A DNA stretch of 64,000 bases from Diprion similis (Eukaryota > Arthropoda > Insecta > Hymenoptera > Diprionidae): contig NC_060116.1 of the NCBI RefSeq assembly GCF_021155765.1, positions 12,772,001 through 12,836,000 of the forward strand. Reading direction: 5' to 3'. This document shows, in pieces, positions 1 through 9,611 of this stretch; position 1 is the stretch's first letter, and the number at the start of each line of letters is the position of its first letter. The notes beneath the pieces are model-generated. The model ran no database searches. It was not told where the DNA came from and saw nothing but the letters and a program-made list of their open reading frames with translations. The position numbers were made by a program, and so were the translations under genes.

Positions 1-39
1 GACAGCGACGTTTTTCTTCCTTGCTTACATGATCGACAG

Positions 40-476
40 AGTCGACGCCGAGGTGGACAATTACAGAATATGGATCGGCGACTACGAGGGCAACGCCACT
101 GACGCTTTCAGCGCTCATGATGGAACTCCCTTTTCCACCGTCGACCGGGACAACGACAGCGCACCGCCATGTTGTCCTTGCGCACCGGCTTACGGTGGTG
201 GCTGGTGGTTCTATAGGTGAGACATCAGGATGGGATCCTTTGACCCTTTCGACTTACTCCTTACTTCTATCGTTTCCGTTTTTCCGCAGCTGTTTCGAGG
301 CGAATCTGAACGGCGATTATTACCCGGAAAACGCTACGCACGATCCGTTCCGCGGTGTTATTTGGGAACACTGGCAGGGTGATTACAGTCTCAAGACTAC
401 CAGGATGATGGTGCGCCCTCGTACGCTCGGTGACATTCCTCTCGATCCTCCGGACCAGGTTTATCCGGATCCCTGA
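40..476 (+). CDS. Fibrinogen C-terminal domain protein, last two exons (5' part outside window)
   Basis: Two exons, 40-216 and 290-476, join through a GT-AG intron: donor after CTATAG at 216, acceptor CCGCAG ending at 289. The junction codon is AGC and the stop is TGA at 474-476. The first exon is taken to start after CGACAG at 39, behind a pyrimidine-rich stretch; the real start lies upstream of the window. The peptide carries the end of a fibrinogen-related domain: YRIWIGDYEGNATDAF, the acidic DRDND stretch that normally binds calcium, GGWWF, CFEANLNGDYY, and the closing YSLKTTRMMVRPR. A short Pro/Asp-rich tail follows. The CCPC before GGWWF is unusual, since most family members have a single Cys-Ala there. 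Such proteins are secreted and bind glycans or receptors (ficolin-, tenascin- or scabrous-like). A scabrous-type gene is possible, but the sub-family cannot be settled from the fragment. The intron carries stops in every joined reading, so splicing is needed. Confidence 0.85.
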
Positions 477-2498
477 CTCCCGGTGGCGTCTGGCCTCGCC
501 AAAGGCACACGAAACGTGACACTTCATCCTGACGCTGCTCTGATCGTCGCGAGCTGCTCCGGGAGCAGCTTCATCCTCGTCCATCTCAGATGGATCCTTT
601 TGGCGTTAACTACACTCGCAGTTATTGCGCTGGAGTAGAAAACGCTCTTCACGTCCATCCTCATCCCTCATTCCTTTCAGGTTTGATATATACTGACATT
701 CGTTCCTTTCCTCTGTCACTCGTTCATTATTCAACCGATAACAATTCCAGCTATCAGTATATAACCGCGATGTTTATTTTCTTATTATTTCCTAATGCCA
801 GTTATAATCAAGCCCTGGTTTTCAGCCATTCGTAGATTATCTTACTACCTGTTACGTATTTACTTCTACCTTACATCTATTTGTATACATATTAAGATCA
901 CGTTCGTCGATTCGTCACTGTTGCTTGTCTTTGCTAAGGGATTACGCACGCCCTCCCGTTATACAACCGATTGGATTCATACTTTCTAGGATTGTAGCAG
1001 GAGTTGAAACATCTGAGAAGAGCACTTTCAATTTTTCTTATCTTTCTTATCACCTCGTCAAGTTATGAGAAAATTCTTCAGTACACTGCCTGTGCTTACA
1101 CCTAAATCAAGGTAGAAAGAGTCAGGGTTAAAAAGATTGCACAGAACTCGATGCGTCTTCAAATGCATCTAAATGAAAGTATTAACGTGGATACTAGTTA
1201 TTTTCCTCCTTTTGGCTCTAATTTCCACTCTTTTCTATTCGCTTATGGTCTCCCTCTGACACGAAACGAGGTACTTAAGCCTTCCAACAGTACGACACAG
1301 CAGTGACAACGAAAATAGAGGGATATGAATGAAATATCGTTTTTTTTTTCAGAACTGTTATACCTATGTCTTTGAATTATAGAAACTACAGTTACTTTGT
1401 AATGCAGATGCGACATTCCAGACCAATTGTTTAAAACAAACGCACCTGATACCGGTATTTAGTTCTACTGGAAACCGTTGATGCAGAACTTTTTAAAACA
1501 CGACATTTCCTTTTTTTTTTATTTCCTATCAGAAATTTTGGATATGACGTGTTTTGAAAAAAACTTTACAAGAAAATTATTTCCTTTACTTTCGTCATTA
1601 TCAATTGCTTTCGTCGTGCTACTTGAAGTGAGTCTCGGGTAGTAATTCAAAATGAATGCGAATTCAATAAATAATAAAATACAGTGGGTGAATGAGAGAT
1701 CTCTCGATTGGAAGAACAGACTTTATAATCTATGAATTAATAATCATAATACAAATTTTTTGTGTGCAACATTTTTATACAATCAATGTAATTTAAACTT
1801 TAAAAGCAATATACATTTCTATACGTAATGCGTATCAGGTAACACATAATCCTTGTATCTATGAATACGTAACATACTTCAGAATCGGTACATCGATGTG
1901 ATATGCAGTGAAGTTCACTGCCATTCGGTGCAACAAATCGTCAAGGATTGAACTCGCAAGGATTAAGGCTTCTCGTGGACCATCAGGCGAATGTCCATTG
2001 GTAAAGTGTACCCCGAACTGCATAAACTTTGGCGGGTTTTCCCGATATTAAATTGATCATTATTTACGCTTGATGCACTTTCGAGGATGCATATAGGGGA
2101 ACGTGGAACACCCTGGGGGACTACGAACCGCTGATAGAATTGCGAGAAAAAAATTATTTTCTCTTGTCATAATCAAATTTTCATAAGTAATTTTCTTTGA
2201 ATGTCGATTTATTATTACAGGTTTGTTTAATATGCGTTGAATTGAGGTATGCAACATTCTTTTGGGACTAAAAACAATTTTCATAAGCTTCTCTGCAAAT
2301 GTCCTGCTTATAATTCAGTCATAATTGATAAGTTTCATCAAAATGAATGTTAAAATGACTAGATTGAAAGTTAGCCTTACATGGTATCGAGACGTTCACT
2401 CACCAACTCAAAAACGATGTCCACTCTAGCTCTTCTGGTACAAATTAAATTTTTTCCCCCATATTTCATACTTGAATGCAGGAAACAAAAATACATAT
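477..2498. other. 3' UTR and intergenic DNA after the fibrinogen gene
   Basis: No coding signal recognised. A poly(A) signal AATAAA at 1666-1671 (plus strand), followed by more A-rich AATAAAAT, is a reasonable end for the fibrinogen transcript and would give a 3' UTR of about 1.2 kb. The rest is AT-rich. The short ORFs at 590-989 are random open frames in this UTR. Confidence 0.5.
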
Positions 2499-2871
2499 TT
2501 ATAAAATACTGGAAATTTTATAATCCGTTTTCAACCGATTGAGGCAACCTTTGGTGGTGTGATACACAGATCGCAGTTTTTTACTGCTTGTGTCCATTTG
2601 CAAAAAACGAATTGCAAACAATATCCGTATACTTATCCGTAACTCGAGCCCCGTCCTTCGCTCGCTGCCATTCAAGGTAGAGCGTTCCCTAATTGGACAG
2701 CAAACGACTGGTGCATGGTCGGAAGTATACCCGCAGATTGAATCCGGTTCATGACAATCCAATAACTGCCGGCGTATGACATCGCAGTTCTTCAGCAAGG
2801 AGCAAACCCTGGCACTAATATCCTCCGAGTTGCAAGAATCGCCTGGAATTTGTGGATAAGATATTAGCATA

Positions 2872-2947
2872 CAGTAGAACGTCGATTATCAGAAGTAATT
2901 GGGGGACATTGGTGTTCGGAAAACCGGTCTATTCGGATAATCGAACC
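2872..2947 (+). mobile_element. Possible pogo/Tigger-type transposon end, truncated
   Basis: Directly after a TA dinucleotide (2870-2871) the sequence runs CAGTAGAACGTCGATTATC, then GTGTTCGG and ATTCGGATAATCGAAC. A terminus that begins CAGT and alternates CGATTATC with TTCGGATAATCGAA is typical of pogo/Tigger elements, which target TA. No matching opposite end or transposase was seen, so this is a fragment, inserted beside the clip-exon relic. Family assignment rests on recognition by eye. Confidence 0.45.
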
Positions 2948-3830
2948 ATACACTTTTATTTACCAATTTACTAAGAAAAACCGTGTTTGTAATTAATTTC
3001 AATCTCTTTTATTGCGACTTATTTTCAAAAGTAGACAGCCTTGTAATAAAATATGCATATGCAAAGTTCGGTTGACCGACGTTGGAATAATTGAAGTTCG
3101 AATTCATGGTTGGTCAAAAAGGTCGGATGGCTTTAGCTGTTTTGGCGAGATATAATTTATTTACCTTTTTCAAGAGTTTAATTGTATAAAACTGTCCTCA
3201 TTAGTTAATAAATCTCGCGTTATGGATCAGTTTCTTTGTTTATATCTTCGTCTTGGCAACTATGCTAAAACAATATTCTTATGCAAATTAATATATACAT
3301 TTTTTGTTTCGTGATATCCTCCCTAGTGATCAAATTTTCAGGTTTTTCAACTTCTGAGATTAAATATTATTTGTTTATAATAAGCAATGAATTTGAAATT
3401 TTCAACCCGTAGATCTTCATCGACACGCGCATGGACAACCACAATTATCAGTATAAATCCTTTTATTTGCACTGCAGATAAAAATATTGCATTAACAATA
3501 CGGGGTCTCGCAGGACCCCATGTCCCCTTACTGACGCTACAGTAACTGACAACCTTAATGAAGGGTTACGAGAGCCACACAAGGCTAATGAACGAGACAA
3601 CGAAGAAATTTTTCCTTAAAATTATAGCCTTTGTTTTCTGTGTCCTTCCAGGCTTCCACTTGAAGATTGTCCCACTCCCGATAACCGGAAGACCTCGTCA
3701 CCGAATGCCGCAATAAAACCGCAAGCTAGGTCAGCCACTTCGTGAAGGTAAGGTGATAATTATAAAATCTTCCTGGTGCTCAATACACGATTATACGTAA
3801 TTATTGTTCGATTTTAACTCAGTGAAGTAA
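2948..3830. other. Intron of the clip-protease relic, no further features
   Basis: This stretch lies between the relic's signal exon and clip exon, after the transposon end. It is AT-rich with no usable reading frame or RNA-gene signature. It may contain more of the same decayed transposon, but no second terminus was seen. Confidence 0.4.
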
Positions 3831-3954
3831 ATGGCACTCATTTGTCAGCATGAAGGAGGAACAAAATTACGGGAAGAATCATCTTCGACGTCCAGTGAGT
3901 TCGAGGCTCCGCGCAACACTCCTTTGAAAATTTTTGAGCTGTGGAAGCACAACT

Positions 3955-3964
3955 CAAAATTCCC
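3955..3964 (-). promoter_or_regulatory. kappaB-like promoter element of the relic copy
   Basis: On the minus strand this reads GGGAATTTTG, preceded by CTGGT. It lies 73 nt upstream of the relic's ATG, the same distance as the GGGGATTT(C/T)G element in intact copies 1 and 3. The neighbouring block (3966-4010), including the plus-strand GTGTGGAAATACGTGTA, also matches the other copies. This supports the relic as a true former gene. Confidence 0.45.
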
Positions 3965-4411
3965 ACCAGACGTGTTCGTTGTGAACTTTCATCGTGTGGA
4001 AATACGTGTACTTTTTTATTTGTTTCCTTTGTTTTTTCGAGTTTCTGCGGCACCAAGCGAGCAAATAGAAGTCACGTGACGGCGATGTGGTGAGGATTTT
4101 GAACCAGCAGAACGACGAAGAATGTCGTTGACCCATCAGTAATCAGAAACGAGCAATACCGCGATTATTCGCGCTTGTGTTTTCAATTTTTGTGAAATTT
4201 CGTACTTCCGAAAAATATTATGGGTTCGGTAGCGTCGCGATTATCTGAACAGAGTTTGGAATAAGTCAGCGTAAGATTGTTCACAACGCAACGGTCCGAA
4301 TCGCGTAATTGTTCAAGACCGTTTTTCTGCTTGTTATTATATCGCGATATAGGATATATAAACTTTTTTGTTTTGTTTTGATAAATTGTGCGGTGTCATT
4401 GTGTGTTTTTG

Positions 4412-4440
4412 TCTCTCTCTCTCTCTTTCTCTCTCTCACT
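4412..4440. repeat. (CT)n microsatellite
   Basis: A CT-rich run (GA on the minus strand) upstream of the relic promoter. Similar CT/GA runs lie upstream of copies 1 (8974-9027) and 3 (about 26889-26930), so the repeat was probably part of the ancestral duplicated unit. Confidence 0.8.
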
Positions 4441-4590
4441 CTGCCTCTTTTTATCTCGATCTTTCTCTCCTAAAAATTAACCCTTCTCTCCCAAGGGTAC
4501 TGAGCGCGGTACTGAGCCGCTATTTGATAAGATTAGAAATTGAGAGGCGTGTCGACCACGCCATCAGGCGCCCAACAAAACCTTTCAACC

Positions 4591-5060
4591 TATTTTGCAG
4601 CTATGTATCCGGTGCGGCAAACGTTTCATGAACGTCGCTCGCTGACCATCATTGGATGCTCGAAGTGCAAAATCTTATTACCCCAAGAATGATGGGAGTC
4701 GAGTAGGTGTAATTAAATTGCAGGCACGGTCTAGTCATGTATAAAAATTATTTATTAAAATGTAACGCATCCGATCCTGGTCCACGTTTTGATGTGTACA
4801 CATGTCATTAATGTGTACATATGTTAGTTCTAGAGGGTAAATGTTACAATATGTATAGAACAAAGTAGTAAACTACGACAAATACGCCGTAAATTTTATA
4901 AGTGGATACATAAAATAAGGCATATATCTTTGTATCTATATGTGCGTGTATGATCCTAAAACTAATGAGCTTCGAAACTAGCTTCAGTACGAATTCCGTC
5001 GCGTCGTTTTCATTAAAATTACGGCGATATACCGACGAGTCTTTTGATTTTTTAATTCCA
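4591..5060. repeat. Duplicated 3'-flank block, copy beside gene 1
   Basis: Starts TATTTTGC at 4591 and matches 22731-23160, which begins with the same octamer, with substitutions and small gaps. Its last part (about 4949-5060, GATCCTAAAA...GAGCTTCGAAACTA) also matches 30109-30215. The block marks the outer edge of the duplicated protease unit on the 3' side of each gene. No coding potential is shared between the copies. Confidence 0.75.
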
Positions 5061-5843
5061 TCGTACAACTACAGTGTTGGCAAAAATTTTCTACAACAAA
5101 CTCATGAAAAATGTTGGACTAGTTTTCGTTACATACCGCAGTCATATTATCTATATGTTTCTTTCTATTATGTCGTCATTGTAACATGCCATGAATAAAT
5201 CGCGATAATGGAACGTTTCAAACAATGAATGTATTTGTTTTGAGATTCAGCACACGGACAAATTGTGATGACCGGCTGTAGTTAATCAGCTAATTTTACC
5301 CGGTCAAACCTAAAAAAGCAGAAAATCAACAAGCAAATGAATTTTTCACCTTTGGGAGTCAAACTTTTGACGTAATAATACCAGATAAATAGACGTTTGT
5401 TACTGAGAATTACAGAAGTTTTCGAACAAATCCAATTTTAATATTACCGAATAATGTACTAAGTACAGTTGGAAAATGATACATACTAAATCATTCGAAA
5501 ATATTCGCAGCCTAGTAAATTACTTTGCAAAATCAATCCAAACAAGTATCAAGATTTGATGGATGCTAATTTTTACTCTTAGGTTAGCTGATTAGTACTG
5601 ATTGATCAACTTTTTTGTCACCTTGGAAAATTAAATGACAATAATTCTGTAAAGTGAATATAATGAACTTACCTAATAAAGTTCCAAGTTCGAACCTGAG
5701 AGGTGAAAATTCATTTGCTTGCTTAAAATTCGTTGATTAGCTAATAATTTTAGCCTGCTAATTGTTTCAGCCAGCTAATTTTCATCCGATTAGCCCAGTT
5801 AATTGTCTTGAACGGCTAAACAGGCTAAATCATACAGCACTAG
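5061..5843. mobile_element. Inverted-repeat insertion (MITE-like) in the 3' flank of gene 1
   Basis: In gene 3 the duplicated flank runs continuously into the 3' UTR (about 23160 to 23207). Here about 0.8 kb intervenes. Inside it, AAGCAAATGAATTTTTCACC near 5331 recurs inverted near 5701-5723, with looser inverted similarity around each copy (GCTAATTTTA-type motifs). The outer ends CAGTGTTGG (near 5071) and the inverse of CAGCACTAG (near 5835) are weakly alike, as in hAT-type elements. No transposase frame is present. Exact ends and target duplication are uncertain. Confidence 0.5.
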
Positions 5844-5897
5844 TAAAAACCGAACGGACTGTAAATGAAATCGAAAATTGGAACAAGTTATTGTGAC

Positions 5898-5903
5898 TTT
5901 ATT
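5898..5903 (-). terminator. Candidate poly(A) signal of gene 1
   Basis: AATAAA on the minus strand, about 195 nt after the gene 1 stop codon at 6098. It sits at the far end of a 3' UTR block that is conserved between genes 1, 2 and 3. Confidence 0.5.
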
Positions 5904-6097
5904 TTCTTAAAATAAATCCAGTATCGAACGAGCTCGCTCTAAGTATTCAACTTTTTCATCCTATAAATTGCTCTGTCGAGTAGCTCAAGATCGGGACTTC
6001 CGGCTGCATTGTCCAAAAATGACGAGAGATATTGTTAAATTTAATGTCTCGTCGAGCCCAAAGAAGATCTTTGGTCGAATCCATACCAGTATCGGAT

Positions 6098-8820
6098 TTA
6101 TCCTCGGCCCCACACGACGGACTCTATCCACGGAACGTAGTAATAAACGCGTGTGTAAACCCCGGGAACTGCACTTCCGCAAAATCTTCCTAAACTTGTG
6201 ACTCCGACTACATCGTACATGCAGTTATAATCCTTGCTGCTGAATATCACGAGAGGGCCTCCACTGTCACCCTGAAATGCAAAAAGTCACCCTCAGTTCG
6301 AGAAAAATTTCATTCGTTGTGACGTTCGGCGAAATTAATGAAAGATACTCTTTCATCTGTACGCATACCTGGCACGTGTCACGGCCCGATTGTCCAGCAC
6401 ACATCGCCCACTCTCCAATTACTCCATTGGGAAGCTGCACTACAGACCCGCCAGCTGAGTAGCTCGCGTTACAAGTTCGCTGATCGACGAGGGGAAGCGT
6501 AACTTTTAGAAGATCACTCGAACCTTCATCGTCAGCTGTAAAAATAAACATGAAGATGGAGGTAGAGATCATTGAAGCGTAATATTACTTGGCTGTTTGT
6601 ACATGCATTTGTCATCATTCAATCAAAGAATCACGTATAAGAACCTTACTCCATTCAACACGCCCCCATCCAGTCGCTATGGCTTTCTCAGTCCCAGTGG
6701 TGGGTGAGGTGTGCAGACAAGCCGGTCTGATCCAGGCGTTGAAAGGCACCCTGGCCTCGAGACGAAGAAGAGCGATGTCGTGGTATTGCGCAGGAAGCTC
6801 GTATCGAGGGTGTCTGATTTTCTCGGTGATGCGACGATCTACCGGTGACGCCCCGTCGTCGGAACGCTGCAGGTTCAAATCGCCAACGCGCACCCATTTC
6901 GCAGGGCCCCTAAGAATTCAACAGGCATTGGGTATGGTGTGAGAGTCAGCCAGAAAAATACCGAGGGACTGACTCATCGTGCAATCTAGCACTGATAATC
7001 GAACTCCAAGTAATTTAGCAGCGATTCACGATAATTTTGTTACAGAACATCAACTACGTTTGCGGTTCGATTGACCAGCTACTTTTGCGAGGTGGTTTTA
7101 TACGCGATCCTGCAGTGAAAACCCAGAACAATAAGGTGGTGGGAAAACTCACCAATCCGATGAAAACGTGCAGTGGGCCGCTGTCAGGACGAAATTCTCG
7201 GATATCAGGGTGCCTCCGCAGTACCAGCCGACTCCGGCTGTTGGCAAATCGTAACCAACCGCTGCCATGTGGGGAAACTCCATACGCTCGGCCCTTGTTC
7301 CTCCCACAATTAACTTTTGCGACTTGATCGCGCATACGGATTTATTCACTTTATGTCGATTCAGGGTCAAAACCGGTGGATCTATCAGCTGATAAGTGTA
7401 CGTAGCATATTCAGCGCATTCTGAAAAAATAATTGCAATTTATGTCGTCGGTTCTCCAAGGTGGTCATACAGGTAATAGACTGGCGATGAAAGTTGTAGG
7501 ATGATTTTAAGCAGCTGAAACTCACTCTCCCTCGCAATTGCACCTCGTCCATCGCCGACCGGCTTCCGAGGAATAGTCGGAGTTGGCCGCGTGGTTTCCG
7601 GTCTGCTATTTGGACAGCAAACGATTGGTTCAAATCCGGCATACCCGCAGATTGAATCCGGCGCATTGCCAGCCACCAATTGCTGGAATACGACGTCGCA
7701 ATTGTTCAGCAAGGCACAGACCCCGGAAACGCCGGTTTTCAATTTGCATGAATCACCTGGAATGTGTGGGCAGGAAATCTTAGTCTTCGTCTCAAACGAT
7801 CGACAAGATCGAATGCGTTTAGACACTCGCAGAAAGAACACGAGTTGCGATTTCGCTTTCGATTTAAAATCGGCAATGGTCGAACCCCGGACCCGTTTTG
7901 ACGAACGTGTTTTTTTCACCGAACTGGTTCATCAGCATACCTCCGCTCAAAGATCACGTGAAACCAATCAATGTACCGGGTGGAATTTGATTTTCCAATG
8001 AAAAGACATGCGATCATTCCGAGAAGAAAGTATGAAAAGAGCAATCTACTATATTACAGAAATTAAGAATTTGTTAAACGTTAATTACATCAGTTTTAGA
8101 TGCGTATTAGAATTTTTAACCATCGGAAAAGTATCGTGGACATCAATCGAAAACATCACCTCTTGATGCACATTTTTGTTTTGTTTTTCTTTTATACTTC
8201 GTCGCCTTCCAAAAGCGATAATAATAAACGAACAGGATCGTAAAATATTTATCTTAGCGATGATCCCGCGAAGCGTTGTGAGTCAATATAATCAAACTTA
8301 CAAAGGAATTTATTATCGCATTTATCGGCATCCACCAGTTTCCGAACTGAGTACCTTAAACTACTGACATTATCTGCTATAACCGTCGATAATTGAGTTT
8401 CTGCGAATTTTCCTCTAACACCGACCTTCCGTTTCAATCTAACTCTTTGTCCACGATCCTGACACCTCCGTTTCTACCGCCTGCATGAAAAATTTGCAAA
8501 CAACGATCTTTCGCATTGCCGCGATAATGTAAAATGGCGCCGTCCAGAAAGTAATTACATTGTTTGAAAAACAGTCGTATATAATCACCCAGTAAGAATC
8601 ACAGACACTGCAGTCACGATTCACGCGATTAAAATTTTCAAAGTCCATCCATTATTGTAACCTGAACGCACTTCCGTTACGTACTAACCACAATACTTCA
8701 ATTTTCAAATGAGAACGGAAATCACAGAATAAATATAATCTCACGATCGAACTCACCTTCTTCCGCTGACTCGACGTGATACGTCGCGTAAAGTAGGAAG
8801 AAAATAACCGAGAGAATCAT
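6098..8820 (-). CDS. Clip-domain serine protease, CLIPC type (tandem gene 1), 387 aa
   Basis: Secreted trypsin-family zymogen. Six exons: 8820-8757, 7756-7526, 7420-7153, 6909-6650, 6535-6369 and 6271-6098. All introns are GT-AG and every phase matches. Residues 1-19 are a signal peptide ([19 protein letters not shown]). Residues 25-69 form one clip domain with six Cys; a Pro/Thr linker and then the protease domain follow. The catalytic triad is H181 (TAAHC), D232 (HDIALL) and S333 (GDSGGP). D327 in GRDTC is the S1 aspartate of trypsin-like enzymes. The activation bond is L135/I136 in QKL-IVGG. Leu at this site is typical of CLIPC proteases, which need a non-trypsin-like upstream activator. 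Known relatives (Snake, Persephone, Hayan, Manduca HP6) act in the extracellular Toll and prophenoloxidase cascades; that role here is inferred from family. CNAS in exon 5 is a possible N-glycosylation site. The start is fixed by the signal peptide and by equivalence with genes 2 and 3. Confidence 0.93.
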
Positions 8821-8854
8821 CTTCGACGCGAAGTGACACTGCAGGTCCGTGTAA

Positions 8855-8903
8855 CAATGATCGCGGAACGTAAACTTCCGTAGTATTACAACTCGAAATC
8901 CCC
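8855..8903 (-). promoter_or_regulatory. Core promoter of gene 1 with kappaB-like element
   Basis: Minus strand: GGGGATTTCG at 8903-8894, then TAATAC near position -30, then an initiator-like TCATTG at 8860-8855, with the ATG 35 nt further on. The same order and spacing occur in gene 3 (TTTTAATATC as the TATA-like part). GGGGATTTC resembles the half-sites bound by insect Rel factors (Dorsal, Dif, Relish), fitting an immune gene. The match is short, and binding is inference. Confidence 0.5.
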
Positions 8904-8973
8904 ACCAAGCGAAACCGTTTCAGGCTCTAGACAGGTGGACATACGTGTATTGTATAGCGGGACGTGTGTCCAT

Positions 8974-9027
8974 AGCTCTATCTCTCTCTCTCACTCTCTA
9001 TCTCTCTCTTTCCATCTCTCTCTCCCC
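8974..9027. repeat. (CT)n/(GA)n tract upstream of gene 1
   Basis: Interrupted TCTC/TATC repeats, GA-rich on the gene's strand, about 80 nt upstream of the kappaB-like element. Comparable tracts are found upstream of the other array members, shortened in gene 2 (near 17845). Confidence 0.8.
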
Positions 9028-9213
9028 TTCTCTTCGTAAGGTCGCTCGTGACGTCAAAAGTTTGGATCACTGGTATCGATGAAACCATGCTTCCAAGCTA
9101 GTTACTTCTCGGATGGTCCAAGAATGCTAATCACAGAATTTTTTCACATTTTTATTCTTCCGCTTCTCTTCTAAGCCTCATTTTACGACGGTCTCCTGAT
9201 ATTATTTGTTAAA

Positions 9214-9611
9214 ACTTCCTTCTCGCCTCTATGCAGTAGCCAAAATTCTGTAACAACACACAAATCTTTCCTAGAATGAACGAAGGAACTAGGAGAACGG
9301 TATAAAACACGGTAAAACGATTCCTTGAATCGTATGACACGGTGTTCGGATATACTTATTATACCTCGATGACACACACCTTTGATGTATATAATAGATA
9401 GACACACGTATATCACGTTTATTATTGCGCTTCTTCAATGTAAGGACATTATCTTTCTCTTTCCAAATACAAAAATGTAAGCTCTGCGGCCCGTAGCGAC
9501 GATTATTGACCACTTATAGAAATCGTTATGATTTTTCAACTGTTCAGCGAATGTCAAATCGTGTTGTGACGTCATCGACGACGCCCCCGACATAATTAAT
9601 GATTGTTACAC
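9214..9611. repeat. 398-bp tract identical to 17970-18367
   Basis: Base-by-base reading of both copies shows no difference and no gap over 398 bp (constant offset 8756), while the DNA just outside both ends is clearly diverged. The tract lies upstream of gene 1 and its twin lies upstream of gene 2. It contains a palindromic TGACGTCA (CRE/ATF-type site) near 9567. Short open frames in it look fortuitous. Confidence 0.85.

Larger units (their letters stand above)
2641..3882 (-). pseudogene. Relic of a clip-domain protease gene (signal exon + clip exon only)
   Basis: Two exons match the intact genes at 6.1-26.8 kb. The signal-peptide exon starts at 3882 and reads MILPVILFLLHADK, then meets TGA at 3840-3838 where the intact copies continue to a GTGAGT donor. 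The clip exon begins at 2842 behind an AG acceptor. It keeps the clip cysteines (GDSC, VCSLLKNC, DSICGY, VVCCP) plus one extra Cys in LLDCHEP. It runs to about 2641, where the expected donor GTAAG reads GATAAG. I found no protease-domain exons between 1.0 and 2.6 kb. The early stop, damaged donor and missing catalytic exons mark it as dead. Its promoter block survives (see 3955). It is the outermost and most decayed member of the array on this side. Confidence 0.8.

Noticed and set aside
6589-6942. Plus-strand frames at 6589-6942, 15779-16132 and 23865-24218 that are similar to each other
   Set aside because: They are antisense shadows of exon 4 of the three tandem proteases; the similarity reflects the coding strand.
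7440-7919. Long N-terminal extension ([12 protein letters not shown]...) upstream of the clip domain
   Set aside because: It is intron 1 read-through. The AG acceptor at 7757-7758 joins the signal exon in the correct phase in all three genes.
9183-9513. Frames identical at 9183-9513 and 17939-18269 as a duplicated small gene
   Set aside because: Identity covers the whole 398-bp tract in all frames and extends beyond the frames, so it reports DNA-level conversion and not protein constraint. No start context or motif.
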